Notes: generated by a model from the sequence alone, not told the origin. Shown: positions 23,153 to 31,356, counted from the first letter of the stretch. The stretch: DNA of 64,000 nucleotides from Streptomyces sp. STR69 (GCF_024519455.1 NZ_JALJRY010000035.1:47046-111045); one strand, 5' to 3'. Numbers and translations are program-made.

Positions 23153-23440
23153 GTGGAACTGGAGCTTGAGGGTGCGGACCTGAAGTCCGTGCTGAACCGG
23201 CTGCGCCGTGCGCAGGGTCAGATCTCCGGCGTGATCCGGATGATCGAGGAGGGGCGTGACTGCGAGGACGTCGTCACGCAGCTCGCCGCCGCCTCCCGCG
23301 CTCTCGACCGCGCCGGTTTCGCGATCATCGCGACCGGCATGCAGCAGTGCATGACCGACATCGAATCCGGCCGCAAGAACGGCGAGGACGCCCAGCAGAT
23401 GCGGGCCCGCCTGGAGAAGCTGTTCCTGTCCCTGGCGTGA
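23153..23440 (+). CDS. cstR: CsoR-family persulfide-sensing repressor (CstR-like)
   Basis: A protein of 95 residues. GTG 23153 was preferred to GTG 23147 because GAGGAG at 23142-23147 would otherwise overlap the start, and because the length then equals that of the paralogue at 14060. LNRLRRAQGQISGVIRMIEE, then VVTQLAAASRALDRAGF form the helical core. Both sensing cysteines are present: GRDCED (Cys 37) and GMQQC (Cys 66). The His that binds copper in true CsoR (in the C-x-x-x-H-x-x-x-C pattern) is not seen, so a persulfide/polysulfide sensor of the CstR type is more likely than a copper sensor. It probably binds all TACCCC-N2-GGGGTA sites. Confidence 0.88.
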   Translation: MELELEGADLKSVLNRLRRAQGQISGVIRMIEEGRDCEDVVTQLAAASRALDRAGFAIIATGMQQCMTDIESGRKNGEDAQQMRARLEKLFLSLA

Positions 23441-23465
23441 GGGCTCCCGACGCGGCGGCCCTCAC
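23437..23465. terminator. Hairpin overlapping two convergent stop codons
   Basis: GTGAGGGC with its complement at 23458-23465 and a 13-base loop; it includes both stop codons of the regulator and the TauE-like gene. Confidence 0.55.
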
Positions 23466-24208
23466 AGCACCGCGTCGATCAGCATGAAGGCCGCCACCGC
23501 CAGCAGCACCAGCGCGAAGATCCGCTGAAGCGTGTGTCCCGAGACCTTCACGGACAGCCGCTTGCCGTCCCAGGCACCGAGGATCGCAGCCGCGACGAAC
23601 GGTCCGACGACCGCCCAGTCCAGCCCCTCGACCGTACCGGCGCGCATCGCCAGCGCGGCCAGCGAGTTGACGGTGATGACCAGCAGGCTGGTGCCCACCG
23701 CGTTCCGCATCCGCAGGCCCAGCACACTCACCAGCGCCGGTACGGCAAGGAAGCCGCCACCGACACCGAGGACACCGGTGACCGCGCCGAGCCCGCCACC
23801 GGCTGCCGCCACCCGCACCGGCCGCACCGTCACGGCGCCCTCCACGGCCGGCCGGAACCGCAGCATGCGCAGGGCGGCCACTCCCGCGACCACGGCGAAG
23901 GCCGCCGTCAGCACGGCCCCCGGGATACGTCCGGCGAGCGCGCCGCCCAGCATCGCCGGACCGATCCCGGCCGCCGCGAACAGCAGCCCCGTCCGCCAGC
24001 GGACGTTCCCGTCACGGGCGTGCGCGACCATCGCGGTGACCGAGGTGAGCGTGACGATGACGAGACTCGCGGTCGTCGCAGCGACCGGACTGAAGCCGAG
24101 CAGATAGATCAGGGCGGGGACGGCGAGCACACTGCCGCCGCCCCCCAGCGCGCCGAGCGCCAGACCGATGACCGCACCCGCGGCCAGGGCGAGTATGAGA
24201 GTGCTCAC
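23462..24208 (-). CDS. Sulfite exporter TauE/SafE family protein, second copy
   Basis: A protein of 248 residues from GTG 24208. The start overlaps the rhodanese stop (GTGA). Repeat signatures are IGLALGALGGGGSVLAVPAL and AVTGVLGVGGGFLAVPALV, with about eight hydrophobic helices. It lacks the long His-rich tail of the copy at 13049. It is probably an exporter for sulfite made by the persulfide dioxygenase in the same minus-strand unit (PDO, rhodanese, TauE). Confidence 0.9.
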   Translation of the reverse strand: MSTLILALAAGAVIGLALGALGGGGSVLAVPALIYLLGFSPVAATTASLVIVTLTSVTAMVAHARDGNVRWRTGLLFAAAGIGPAMLGGALAGRIPGAVLTAAFAVVAGVAALRMLRFRPAVEGAVTVRPVRVAAAGGGLGAVTGVLGVGGGFLAVPALVSVLGLRMRNAVGTSLLVITVNSLAALAMRAGTVEGLDWAVVGPFVAAAILGAWDGKRLSVKVSGHTLQRIFALVLLAVAAFMLIDAVL

Positions 24209-24594
24209 GCGACGGTGCCGTTTCCGCCCCGCGGGTCCACCACCGGCAGTCCCGCCTCGGCCCAGTCCCGCATGCCGCCGATCACGTCCACGGCCTCCGC
24301 GCCCCGGGCGGCCAGCAGTTCGGCGGCCTGCCGGGAGCGGTTGCCCGAGCGGCAGATCACGACCAGGGGCCGCGCCTGCGCGTGAGCCGGCAGCCCCGCC
24401 CCTGCGGCCAGCGCCGACAGTGGCAGATGCACGGCTCGGGGTGCGTGGCCCGCCTGCCACTCGTGCGGCTCGCGCACATCCAGCAGCACGGCGTCACCGC
24501 CGCTGCCGGCGGCGTTGCCGTGCCCGGTCCGGATGGCCGCCTCCTGGACGGTCACGCGGCCGGGGCCGCCCCGTTCTCGCCGGAAGATGCTCAT
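24205..24594 (-). CDS. Single-domain rhodanese sulfurtransferase
   Basis: A protein of 129 residues. ATG 24594 (MSIFRRERGGPGRVTVQEAA) was taken although the frame extends upstream. The rhodanese core has LLDVREPHEWQAGHAPRAVH and the active loop ICRSGNRSRQAAE with its Cys. The last part reads VDVIGGMRDWAEAGLPVVDP, as in stand-alone rhodaneses. Coupled to the TauE gene by a 4-bp overlap. It is likely to move persulfide sulfur between the dioxygenase and other thiols. Confidence 0.9.
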   Translation of the reverse strand: MSIFRRERGGPGRVTVQEAAIRTGHGNAAGSGGDAVLLDVREPHEWQAGHAPRAVHLPLSALAAGAGLPAHAQARPLVVICRSGNRSRQAAELLAARGAEAVDVIGGMRDWAEAGLPVVDPRGGNGTVA

Positions 24595-24664
24595 GTCGGT
24601 TTCTCGCTCCTGTTTCCCATGTCGGCAGTGAAGATCGGTGGGACGCTGACGGCACCCGATGCCG

Positions 24665-26032
24665 TCAGGGCGTCCGTACGGCGAGCCCGGCCTTCTCGGC
24701 CGCGTCGAAGGAGTCGTCCACGGCGACGACCTCGCGACCGGCCGCGTCCAGCAGCGAGGCGGCGATCGCGGCACGCATCCCACCCGCGCAGTGCACCCAC
24801 ACCTCACCGGCGGGAACCTCGCCGAGGCGGCCGTGCAGGGCGTGGACCGGGATGTGGACCGAGCCCTCGATGTACCCGGCCGCCCGCTCCGAGCCGCGTC
24901 GCACATCAAGGACGACGACACCCTCCACGGGACGCCGACCCGCGAGGTCGGCGAACGTCGCCCGCCGGAAGGAGGCCGGTGCCGCGCCCTCGGGCACCCA
25001 CTCGGCCGGTGCCCCGGTGGCCGCGGCAGCGGGGCGGTCGATACCGACCCGGACCAGCTCGCGCTGGGCGGCGGCGAGCTGCTCGCGCGACTCGGCCAGT
25101 AGCGTCACGGGCTTGCCCCACGGAATCAGCCAGGCCAGATACGTGGCGAGTTGCCCCTCGGCCTCGAAGTTGAACGAGCCGGACACGTGCCCTTCGGCGA
25201 AGGCGACGCGGTTGCGCAGGTCCACCACCCACTCCCCTACCGCCAGCCGGGCGGCTATCTCCTCGGCGTTCGCGACGGCGGGCGGGGTCAGGTCGACCGG
25301 CGCGGGTCCGGCGGCGTTGGCCGGGCCCATGTGCGTGTAGTAGGCGGGGATGTCGTCCAGCCCGGCCAGCAGACCGGCGACAAAGTCGTCCACGTCCCGG
25401 GTGAGGGCCTCGTTGGACGCCTTCTCCTTGCCGATCGTCGTGGCACTGCCCTCCGCCTGCGAGGACGAGCAGAAGCTGCCGAAGCCGTGCGTGGGCAACA
25501 CCTCGGTCTCGTCCGGCAGTTCGGCGGCGAGACGGTGTGCGGAGGCGTGCTGGGCGCGGGCGAGCTGCTCGGTCAGCCGAGGCTCCACGAGGTCCGGGCG
25601 GCCCACCGTGCCGATCAGCAGCGAGCCGCCAGTGAACACCGCGACCGCCGTGCCGTTCTCCTCCAGCGCATAGGAGGTGTGGTGCGGGGTGTGACCGGGC
25701 GTCGCCACGGCACGCAGGGCCAGTCCGGCGGCGGTGTCGATCTCCGTACGGTCGCCGTCGTGCACCGGTATCCGCGCGAAGGAGACCCTGGCCCCGGCGG
25801 GGACGAGGTAGGCGGCGCCCGTAATCCGGGCCAGTGCCAGGCCGCCGGTGACGTAGTCGTTGTGGACGTGGGTCTCGACGACGTGCGAGATCCGCACGCC
25901 CCGCCGCGCCGCCGCCGCGATCACCTGGTCGACGTCGCGGGGCGGGTCGACCGCCACCGCCGTCCGCTCACCGCCCGCGAGATAGCTGCGGTTGCCGAGC
26001 CCTGACACCTCGATCGTGTCGACGAAGAACAC
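24665..26032 (-). CDS. Persulfide dioxygenase-like MBL protein fused to two rhodanese domains, second copy
   Basis: A protein of 455 residues. The MBL domain has THVHNDYVTGG, ATPGHTPHHT, TGGSLLIGTVGRPDL and VLPTHGFGSFCSSSQ. In place of the usual Asp in TGD, this copy has GG (FTGGSL), which could alter metal binding. The first rhodanese-like domain (VVDLRNRVAFAEGHVSGS) lacks the Cys, the second has VHCAGGMRAAIAASL with Cys. The overall plan equals the protein at 11002 but the sequences are well separated. It is the first gene of the unit with rhodanese and TauE, under operator 10. Confidence 0.88.
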   Translation of the reverse strand: MFFVDTIEVSGLGNRSYLAGGERTAVAVDPPRDVDQVIAAAARRGVRISHVVETHVHNDYVTGGLALARITGAAYLVPAGARVSFARIPVHDGDRTEIDTAAGLALRAVATPGHTPHHTSYALEENGTAVAVFTGGSLLIGTVGRPDLVEPRLTEQLARAQHASAHRLAAELPDETEVLPTHGFGSFCSSSQAEGSATTIGKEKASNEALTRDVDDFVAGLLAGLDDIPAYYTHMGPANAAGPAPVDLTPPAVANAEEIAARLAVGEWVVDLRNRVAFAEGHVSGSFNFEAEGQLATYLAWLIPWGKPVTLLAESREQLAAAQRELVRVGIDRPAAAATGAPAEWVPEGAAPASFRRATFADLAGRRPVEGVVVLDVRRGSERAAGYIEGSVHIPVHALHGRLGEVPAGEVWVHCAGGMRAAIAASLLDAAGREVVAVDDSFDAAEKAGLAVRTP

Positions 26033-26057
26033 GCGGTACTCCCTTCCAACGAAGAAT

Positions 26058-26071
26058 TACCCCAGGGGGTA
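26058..26071. promoter_or_regulatory. CsoR/CstR-type operator 10
   Basis: TACCCC-AG-GGGGTA, 26 bp upstream of the minus-strand dioxygenase start at 26032. Confidence 0.85.
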
Positions 26072-26092
26072 TGCTTACGACCGTAACACTAG

Positions 26093-26106
26093 TACCCCGG
26101 GGGGTA
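26093..26106. promoter_or_regulatory. CsoR/CstR-type operator 11
   Basis: TACCCC-GG-GGGGTA, facing operator 10 in the divergent region, 107 bp before the DUF302 start. Confidence 0.8.
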
Positions 26107-26212
26107 TTTCCAAGGGCAGGGAAAGTCCGGGAAACGCTTCACGAGTGCCTCGCACACGGCCGGACGCCCGTCCCGCGCCACGCGAGCCGACCTGACCAGA
26201 AGGGCCACCGCC

Positions 26213-26608
26213 ATGCGTTACGACCGCACCGTGCACCTCGACACGGACTTCGCCACCACCGTCGGCCGCGTCCGCGAGGCCCTCGCCGCACAGGGCTTCG
26301 GCATCCTCACCGAGATCGACGTCACCGCCACACTCAAGGCGAAGCTCGACCACGACATGGAGGACTACGTCATCCTCGGCGCCTGCAACCCGCCCCTCGC
26401 CCACCGCGCCCTGGAGACCGACCGCACCATCGGCCTGCTGCTGCCCTGCAACGTCGTCGTCCGCCGCGACGGCAACCGCACCGCCGTACAAGCCCTCGAC
26501 CCCGGCACGATGGTCGCCCTCACCGGACTCGACGCCCTCCGCCCCGTCGCCGAGGAGGCCACCCACCGCCTCGACGCCGCCCTCGCCTCCCTCACCAAGG
26601 ACGACTGA
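26213..26608 (+). CDS. DUF302 family protein
   Basis: A protein of 131 residues from ATG 26213. The DUF302 pattern is seen in FATTVGRVREALAAQGFGIL, DVTATLKAKL, YVILGACNPPLAHRALE and IGLLLPCNVVVRRDG. Two cysteines (GACNPP and LPCNVV) are in conserved places and could hold a small ligand or persulfide. Family biochemistry is not established, but DUF302 genes are frequent beside rhodanese and SQR genes. It is the last gene of the sulfur island, under operator 11. Confidence 0.9.
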   Translation: MRYDRTVHLDTDFATTVGRVREALAAQGFGILTEIDVTATLKAKLDHDMEDYVILGACNPPLAHRALETDRTIGLLLPCNVVVRRDGNRTAVQALDPGTMVALTGLDALRPVAEEATHRLDAALASLTKDD

Positions 26609-26893
26609 CGGCCCCACCCCGGGACGCCTCCGACCGAACCGTCCGACCTGTGCCTCTTGGGCCGCTCGAAAGATCCAGGGCAGCGGCGAAGGCGGAGAAA
26701 GTGGGCGCCACGACTGGCCACTCGTGCATCAGAGGACTCGGCGACACGTAACTGCCCACGACCCGCGGGTCGTGGGAGTCGGTGCGGCAGGCGAGGGCGA
26801 GGGCGAGGCCGACGTCATAACCAGGTACGCGGTTCACCGCGACAGCGACCAGACGATCTCTGTCTGACGTCGCCAACACCTCATCGATACGGG
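26609..26893. other. Stretch without a gene, right border of the sulfur island
   Basis: No convincing coding frame, promoter or repeat seen. It leads into an IS3 orfB fragment. Confidence 0.5.
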
Positions 26894-27064
26894 GCAGTTG
26901 TACTGCCGGCCTGCCGGGTGCTGCACGTCGCCGAGTCCGGGTACTACGCCTGGCGGGACCGGCCGCCGTCGAACCGCCTGGTCAGGCACGCCTGGCTGAC
27001 CGAGGCCATCGTGGGCATCCACACCGCCTCCCGCGGCACCTACGGCTCCCGCCGGATCCATGCT
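26894..27064 (+). pseudogene. IS3-family transposase OrfB fragment
   Basis: The frame reads ACRVLHVAESGYYAWRDRPP, then WLTEAIVGIHTASRGTYGSRRIHA, the part of IS3 OrfB just before the DDE domain. It lacks both ends and the catalytic core. The sequence differs from the fragment at 5540, so it derives from another IS3 group. Codon-rich stops follow by 27109. Confidence 0.85.
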
Positions 27065-27229
27065 CGGCCCGTCCGCGGACTCTACGAAACTCGGGGCAGC
27101 TCAATGTGATCGTCGCCCACGCGATATGCGCTTCGCTGTGATTTCGCATCTGAGACCAAGGCGGCTCTCCACGCGATCCGCGACTCCTGACACTTGCTCA
27201 CGCGTGACAGATGGCTGCCCGCCCCTGGA

Positions 27230-27808
27230 TCACGTGGTGTTGCGCTGCCACTGCGGCCCGACCTGCTTCCATTCCCGGCCCCACTGGTCGATACGCTTCC
27301 GGTCGAGCCGCCATCGTGCGATGCGCCCGGCGCCGAGTGTCAGGCCGCCGACGGCGAGCGCGGCCACGGTGCCCATGAGGCCGGCCTCGGCGGCTGCCTC
27401 CGTGGCGGTGGCCGGCTCCTTTGTGAGATCTCCCTGGCGATCCGTCCAGACCAGCACGGTAGCCCCTGCCTTGTGCCCGGCGTCCACCATGGTCCGGCCT
27501 GTGTGTACGGAGCGGTCCGAGCCCGTCCAACGGACCTTCGCCCAGACGGCGTTGTCGCTCGCACCCTCTGTGTCAGTCACCGACGACGCAGTGCTCTCGA
27601 CGAGGACGGCCTCGACGGAATGTCGTTCGGCGCGCGCCTGCGAGAGGGACTCGTCGGCAGTTCGGGCCGTCACCGTGCCGACGACGGCGCCGCCCAGGGC
27701 GAAGCCCGTCCATGAGGCCAGCACAATCCATGCCTCGACAACGTCGGCGTGCCGTCGAAGCGGGTTGCTCCGCCACCGCCACAGCGTGGTACGCCTCACC
27801 TTGGACAT
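27230..27808 (-). CDS. Rv1733c-like membrane protein
   Basis: A protein of 192 residues starting MSKVRRTTLWRWRSNPLRRH with GAGGAGG upstream; the longer frame to 28150 lacks a ribosome site. RRHADVVEAWIVLASW and the two hydrophobic segments (ASWTGFALGGAVVGTV, GLMGTVAALAVGGLTLGAG) around a soluble middle domain match the Rv1733c family of actinobacteria. In Mycobacterium the prototype belongs to the dormancy (DosR) regulon. The middle domain has KVRWTGSDRSVHTGRTMVD. Function unknown. The 400 bp upstream up to the kinase at 28183 shows nothing else. Confidence 0.8.
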   Translation of the reverse strand: MSKVRRTTLWRWRSNPLRRHADVVEAWIVLASWTGFALGGAVVGTVTARTADESLSQARAERHSVEAVLVESTASSVTDTEGASDNAVWAKVRWTGSDRSVHTGRTMVDAGHKAGATVLVWTDRQGDLTKEPATATEAAAEAGLMGTVAALAVGGLTLGAGRIARWRLDRKRIDQWGREWKQVGPQWQRNTT

Positions 27809-28182
27809 GAGACCGCCCCTCCTCTTCGTCGCGGACGTATTCGTCACAGACAGAAGAGTGACCGCCCGGCATGGAGCCACGGCAGGGGCCAAGGGGACGG
27901 CTCCGCAGGGTCGTTCGGGGTCTGCTTTTTCTTGCGGTGGGCCGGTCGGCCCTGGTGCGCCGGTTCGCGCGGGCTGCGGAGGGCTGGGGGCCAGCGGGCC
28001 GGATCCTTCATGGAAGTTGCGCCGCCTTGACGGGAAGTGCCGCAGCGAGGGCTCCGGCAGGTGTTGGGACGCGCCACCGCGGGAACGGGCGCCTCCCGTT
28101 GCCACCGGCCGGGTTCCGGCACTACGCCCTCCCCCACTCGCCGGCAGCATGCGCTGGGCCGTCCGTGAAGGGCAGGGCGGGG

Positions 28183-29364
28183 TCAGGGGGTGCGGGCCGG
28201 ACTTTCGGTGGTGAGGGGGATGCGCCAGCGCAGGCGGGTGCCGCCTTCCGGGCGGCCGGCCGCCTCGAACGTGCCGCCGAGCTTCTCCGCCCGGCGGCGC
28301 AGATTGGTCAGACCGCTGCTCCGGGTCACCGCCGGATCGATGCCGCAGCCGTTGTCGGTGACTTCCAGGAGCAGTTCGTCCCCGGCGTGGACGGCGACCC
28401 GGACCGCGGAGGCGTGGGCGTGGCGGGCCACGTTGGACAGCGCCTCACGCAGCGCCGCCAGCAGGTGGGCGGCGGTCGCGTCGGGCAGGGCGGCGTCGAC
28501 GGGGCCGTCGAACTCGACCGCGGGGGCGAACCCGAGCCGGTCCTGTGCGGTGGCGGTCTCGTCGAGGACCTGGGCGCGGAGGCTGGCGGCCTTCTGGGCG
28601 GGCTGGCCCAGCTCGAAGATGGTGCCGCGCAACTCCCGGATGGTGGCGTCGAGTTCGTCGATCACCGTATGGATGCGGGTGGCGGAGTCGGGATGGGTGA
28701 TGCGGGCGGTGACGCCCTGCAGCGCGAGGCCGGCACCGAAGACCCGCTGGATGACCATGTCGTGCAGGTCGCGCGCGATGCGGTCGCGTTCGGCCATCAC
28801 CTCGCGGTCCGCCCGTGCGGCGGCCAACTCGGCCTGGGCGGCGAGCTGGTGGGTGACGTCCCGCGCCGCCGTGGCGAAGCCGATCAGGCCGCCGTTGGCA
28901 TCGCGCATCGGCGACACGGTTACGGCCACCTCGACCTCGGTGCCGTCGGTACGGCGCCACCGGCTCTGGTAGGAGTCGGCGTGCCCCCACGAACGGATCT
29001 GTTCCACCGCAGCCAGGAAGGCGGCGCGGGCCGCGTCGGACATGAGGGTCTCGATCGTCTGGCCGATGATGTGCTGCTCGGCCTGGCCGAACAGCCGCTC
29101 GGCGCCCGGGTTCCAGGTCTGGACGAGGCAGCTGGGGCCGAGCGAGATCATGGCGTCGTCGGAGGCGGCCACGATGGCCGCGAGCCGTGCCTCGGACAGC
29201 CGGGCTGCCTCCAGCTCGGTGTGCAGGGCTATCAACCCGCGGTTGGTGTCGTCCAGTTCCTGGCGCAGCTCGTCCACCAGCTGCGCGCGACGCTCCAGTT
29301 CGGCCCTCAGCGCGACTGCGTCGTCCACGCCGTCAGCGGCCGTGGGGCCGTGCACGTCACCCAT
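28183..29364 (-). CDS. PAS-domain sensor histidine kinase (DevS/NarL type, HisKA_3)
   Basis: A protein of 393 residues, soluble. An N-terminal coiled coil (RAELERRAQLVDELRQELDD) is followed by a PAS domain (IVAASDDAMISLGPSCLVQT, GFATAARDVTHQ). The HisKA_3 domain has ERDRIARDLHDMVIQRVFGA with the phospho-His. The ATPase domain keeps the N-box REALSNVARHAHA, VTDNGCGIDP and the GLTNLRRRAEKLGG lid. It has no partner response regulator next to it. It is the last gene of a minus-strand unit starting with the RsbR-like gene at 32570, separated from the phosphatase by 45 bp. Confidence 0.9.
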   Translation of the reverse strand: MGDVHGPTAADGVDDAVALRAELERRAQLVDELRQELDDTNRGLIALHTELEAARLSEARLAAIVAASDDAMISLGPSCLVQTWNPGAERLFGQAEQHIIGQTIETLMSDAARAAFLAAVEQIRSWGHADSYQSRWRRTDGTEVEVAVTVSPMRDANGGLIGFATAARDVTHQLAAQAELAAARADREVMAERDRIARDLHDMVIQRVFGAGLALQGVTARITHPDSATRIHTVIDELDATIRELRGTIFELGQPAQKAASLRAQVLDETATAQDRLGFAPAVEFDGPVDAALPDATAAHLLAALREALSNVARHAHASAVRVAVHAGDELLLEVTDNGCGIDPAVTRSSGLTNLRRRAEKLGGTFEAAGRPEGGTRLRWRIPLTTESPARTP

Positions 29365-29409
29365 GGCTGGCTGCCCTTCGCGTCAGTGGCGGGACCGACT
29401 CCCGAGGCA

Positions 29410-30519
29410 TCATGGCATGCCACCGGCACGGCGGACCACGAGCACGGTGGCGTCGTCGGTGGGCCGCCCGTAGTCGCGGTGCACCACGGCTGCGACGATC
29501 GCCGGGTGCTGTTCCAGCAGGCGCGGATGGCCGTCCAGGTTCCAGCCGGAACGGATCCCGTCGGACACCAGGAGGAGCGTCGACCCGGGCTCCCAGGGGC
29601 AGTGCTGAAGGCGGACGGAGGGCACGGGCAGCTGGGTGCCGAGCGTGCCGGGCCGGTCCAGCAGATGCACCGACCGGCCACCGGTCACCACCCGCCCGGT
29701 GATGTTGCCGACGGCCGCATAGGTCAGCTCCCCCCGCCCGGGATCGATCAGGCACGTGCCCAGGACTCCGCCGCGGGTGGACCGCATCGCCTCGTGGGCC
29801 CGCCGGACCAGGGCGTCGAGATCGGTGACAGGTACCCGCTCGAAGGCACCGACCGCTGCCTGCGCCGCCGCAGCGGCATGCGGCCCGTGCCCGAGCCCGT
29901 CCACGAGCAGAGCGGCCAACGGACGGGAGCGAAGAGGGTGAAGGCGTTCGCCGGACCGGACGGTCGAGGCGGGCGCGGGGGTGGGGGCGGGACTCCGGCA
30001 TTCGCCAGGCGTCACGGCCCAGGCGTCCCCGGACTCGCCGTCGCCGCCCAGCGGGACGTTGACGCCCCCGAAACGCCACCCCGGGTGGACGTCCGGTTCG
30101 GGGGCGCCGAGGCGGGCGTAGACGACCGTGCCGTTCAGGGTGGAGTACCACTCGAACTCGGCGGCGCTGCGCCGGATCACGGACAGCCCCGCATTCAGGC
30201 CGCGTCCACCCGGCCGGGACGGACCGGCTGACGGGGCCGTCCCGGCCGGCACGGTGAGCGCTGCCGCGGTCGTGCCCGGGCCACGGTCGACGGACAACAG
30301 CTCCATCCCGTCGCCCGCCTGCCGCGCCAGCACGTACCCGCCCGGCAGCGCGTGCCGCAGCAGATTGGTGCCGAGTTCGGTCGCGACCAGTTCGGCCACG
30401 CCCGGACGCAGCGCGCGACGGTCGGCGGCCATCCTCGCCACCGCCCTGCGCAGCGCGCCGACGTCCTCCTCGGCCTCGACGACAAAGCGACGGTGCTCGC
30501 TCCCGCTCAGCGCCGCCAC
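29410..30519 (-). CDS. RsbT-like ATPase fused to an RsbX-like PP2C/SpoIIE phosphatase
   Basis: A protein of 369 residues. The N-terminal 135 residues form a GHKL ATPase domain of the anti-sigma kinase type (ELVATELGTNLLRHALPGGY, GGRGLNAGLSVIRR). The C-terminal 200 residues are a PP2C/SpoIIE-like phosphatase: PLAALLVDGLGHGPHAAAAA, LTYAAVGNITGRV, LLLVSDGIRSGW and GRPTDDATVLVV, giving the Asp residues for metals. In stressosomes RsbX removes phosphate from RsbR and RsbS to reset the complex. It follows RsbT by 25 bp in the same operon. The ATPase fusion is frequent in actinobacteria. Confidence 0.88.
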   Translation of the reverse strand: MAALSGSEHRRFVVEAEEDVGALRRAVARMAADRRALRPGVAELVATELGTNLLRHALPGGYVLARQAGDGMELLSVDRGPGTTAAALTVPAGTAPSAGPSRPGGRGLNAGLSVIRRSAAEFEWYSTLNGTVVYARLGAPEPDVHPGWRFGGVNVPLGGDGESGDAWAVTPGECRSPAPTPAPASTVRSGERLHPLRSRPLAALLVDGLGHGPHAAAAAQAAVGAFERVPVTDLDALVRRAHEAMRSTRGGVLGTCLIDPGRGELTYAAVGNITGRVVTGGRSVHLLDRPGTLGTQLPVPSVRLQHCPWEPGSTLLLVSDGIRSGWNLDGHPRLLEQHPAIVAAVVHRDYGRPTDDATVLVVRRAGGMP

Positions 30520-30544
30520 ATCCTTGCCGCCCGCAACTCGCCGG

Positions 30545-30973
30545 TCACCGCTGCCACTTCACGATCACCACGGTCGTGCCCGACCCGGCGTCGGAGGTGA
30601 GCGTCATGTCGTCCACCAGCCGCCGTGCGCCCGGCAGGCCCAGCCCCAGGCTGCCGCGTGTGCTGAAGCCGTCGGTCAGTGCCGCGTCGATGTCCTCGAT
30701 GCCCGGCCCGTCGTCGCTGAAGGTGGCCCGCACCCCCCGACGGCCGGAGCGGTACACCTGTTCCACGCTGATCCGGCCGCGACGGCCGGTGGCGTAGTTG
30801 AGGATGTTGCGGGCCAGCTCGCTGCCCGCCGTGATCAACTTCGTGGCGTCCACCAGGTTCAGCCCCACCGCCTCGGCCTCTGCACGCAGCACCTTGCGCA
30901 CCCGGATCAGGTCGGCCTCGTGGGCGATGGCGAAGACGTCCGGCTCCCGGTGCGTGGCGGCTTGTGTCGTCAC
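30545..30973 (-). CDS. rsbT: RsbT-like serine/threonine kinase
   Basis: A protein of 142 residues. It has the GHKL kinase features KLITAGSELARNILNYATG (N-box with Asn), DDGPGIEDIDAALTDGFST and GLGLPGARRLVDDM. RsbT phosphorylates RsbR and RsbS in the stressosome and then is released to activate RsbU. Start overlaps the RsbS stop by 4 bp (30970-30973). No RsbU gene is next to it; the output partner is probably elsewhere or the fused phosphatase. Confidence 0.9.
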   Translation of the reverse strand: MTTQAATHREPDVFAIAHEADLIRVRKVLRAEAEAVGLNLVDATKLITAGSELARNILNYATGRRGRISVEQVYRSGRRGVRATFSDDGPGIEDIDAALTDGFSTRGSLGLGLPGARRLVDDMTLTSDAGSGTTVVIVKWQR

Positions 30974-31356
30974 AGCCAGCCCGCACCGGTGTCGTTGCGA
31001 CGCAGCCGCTCCAGCAGCGCCAGCCCCTGTTCGGCGTTGAGCGCGGTGTCCAAATGCCCCATCGGTACGCCCAGTTCGACCAGGGTGATGGCCACGGCCG
31101 GCTGGATGCCCACGACGGCCGCCTGTGCTCCCAGCAGCCGTACCATCGCCACGATCCTCGCCAGCACACGGGCGATGAACGTGTCGACGACGCCCAGCCG
31201 GCTGACGTCGATGAGCATGCCCGACGCGGAGGTGTCCGCGATCTCCCGGGTGAGCTGCTCCTCGATCGCCATCACCGTGGTGTCGTCCAGATCGCCCTGC
31301 AACGCCACCAGCAGCGTGTCACCGATCCGCATGACCGGTACGACGTCCTCGGTCAT
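30970..31356 (-). CDS. rsbS: RsbS-like STAS protein
   Basis: A protein of 128 residues, ATG 31356 overlapping the RsbR stop by 4 bp. It is a single STAS domain: TLLVALQGDLDDTTVMAIEE, MLIDVSRLGVVDTFIARVLA, AVVGIQPAVAITLVELG. RsbS of Bacillus is phosphorylated on a Ser in the sequence VDSFI; here this position is Thr (VDTFI). The change may still be phosphorylated. RsbS is a scaffold protein of the stressosome core. Confidence 0.9.
   Translation of the reverse strand: MTEDVVPVMRIGDTLLVALQGDLDDTTVMAIEEQLTREIADTSASGMLIDVSRLGVVDTFIARVLARIVAMVRLLGAQAAVVGIQPAVAITLVELGVPMGHLDTALNAEQGLALLERLRRNDTGAGWL

Noticed and set aside
23153..23440. Copper-sensing CsoR
   Set aside because: The His of the copper site is not seen and all neighbours and operators concern sulfur, so a persulfide sensor is preferred.
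27871..30231. A 786-codon plus-strand frame across the kinase and phosphatase genes
   Set aside because: Glycine-rich shadow of minus-strand genes with clear HisKA_3 and PP2C motifs.
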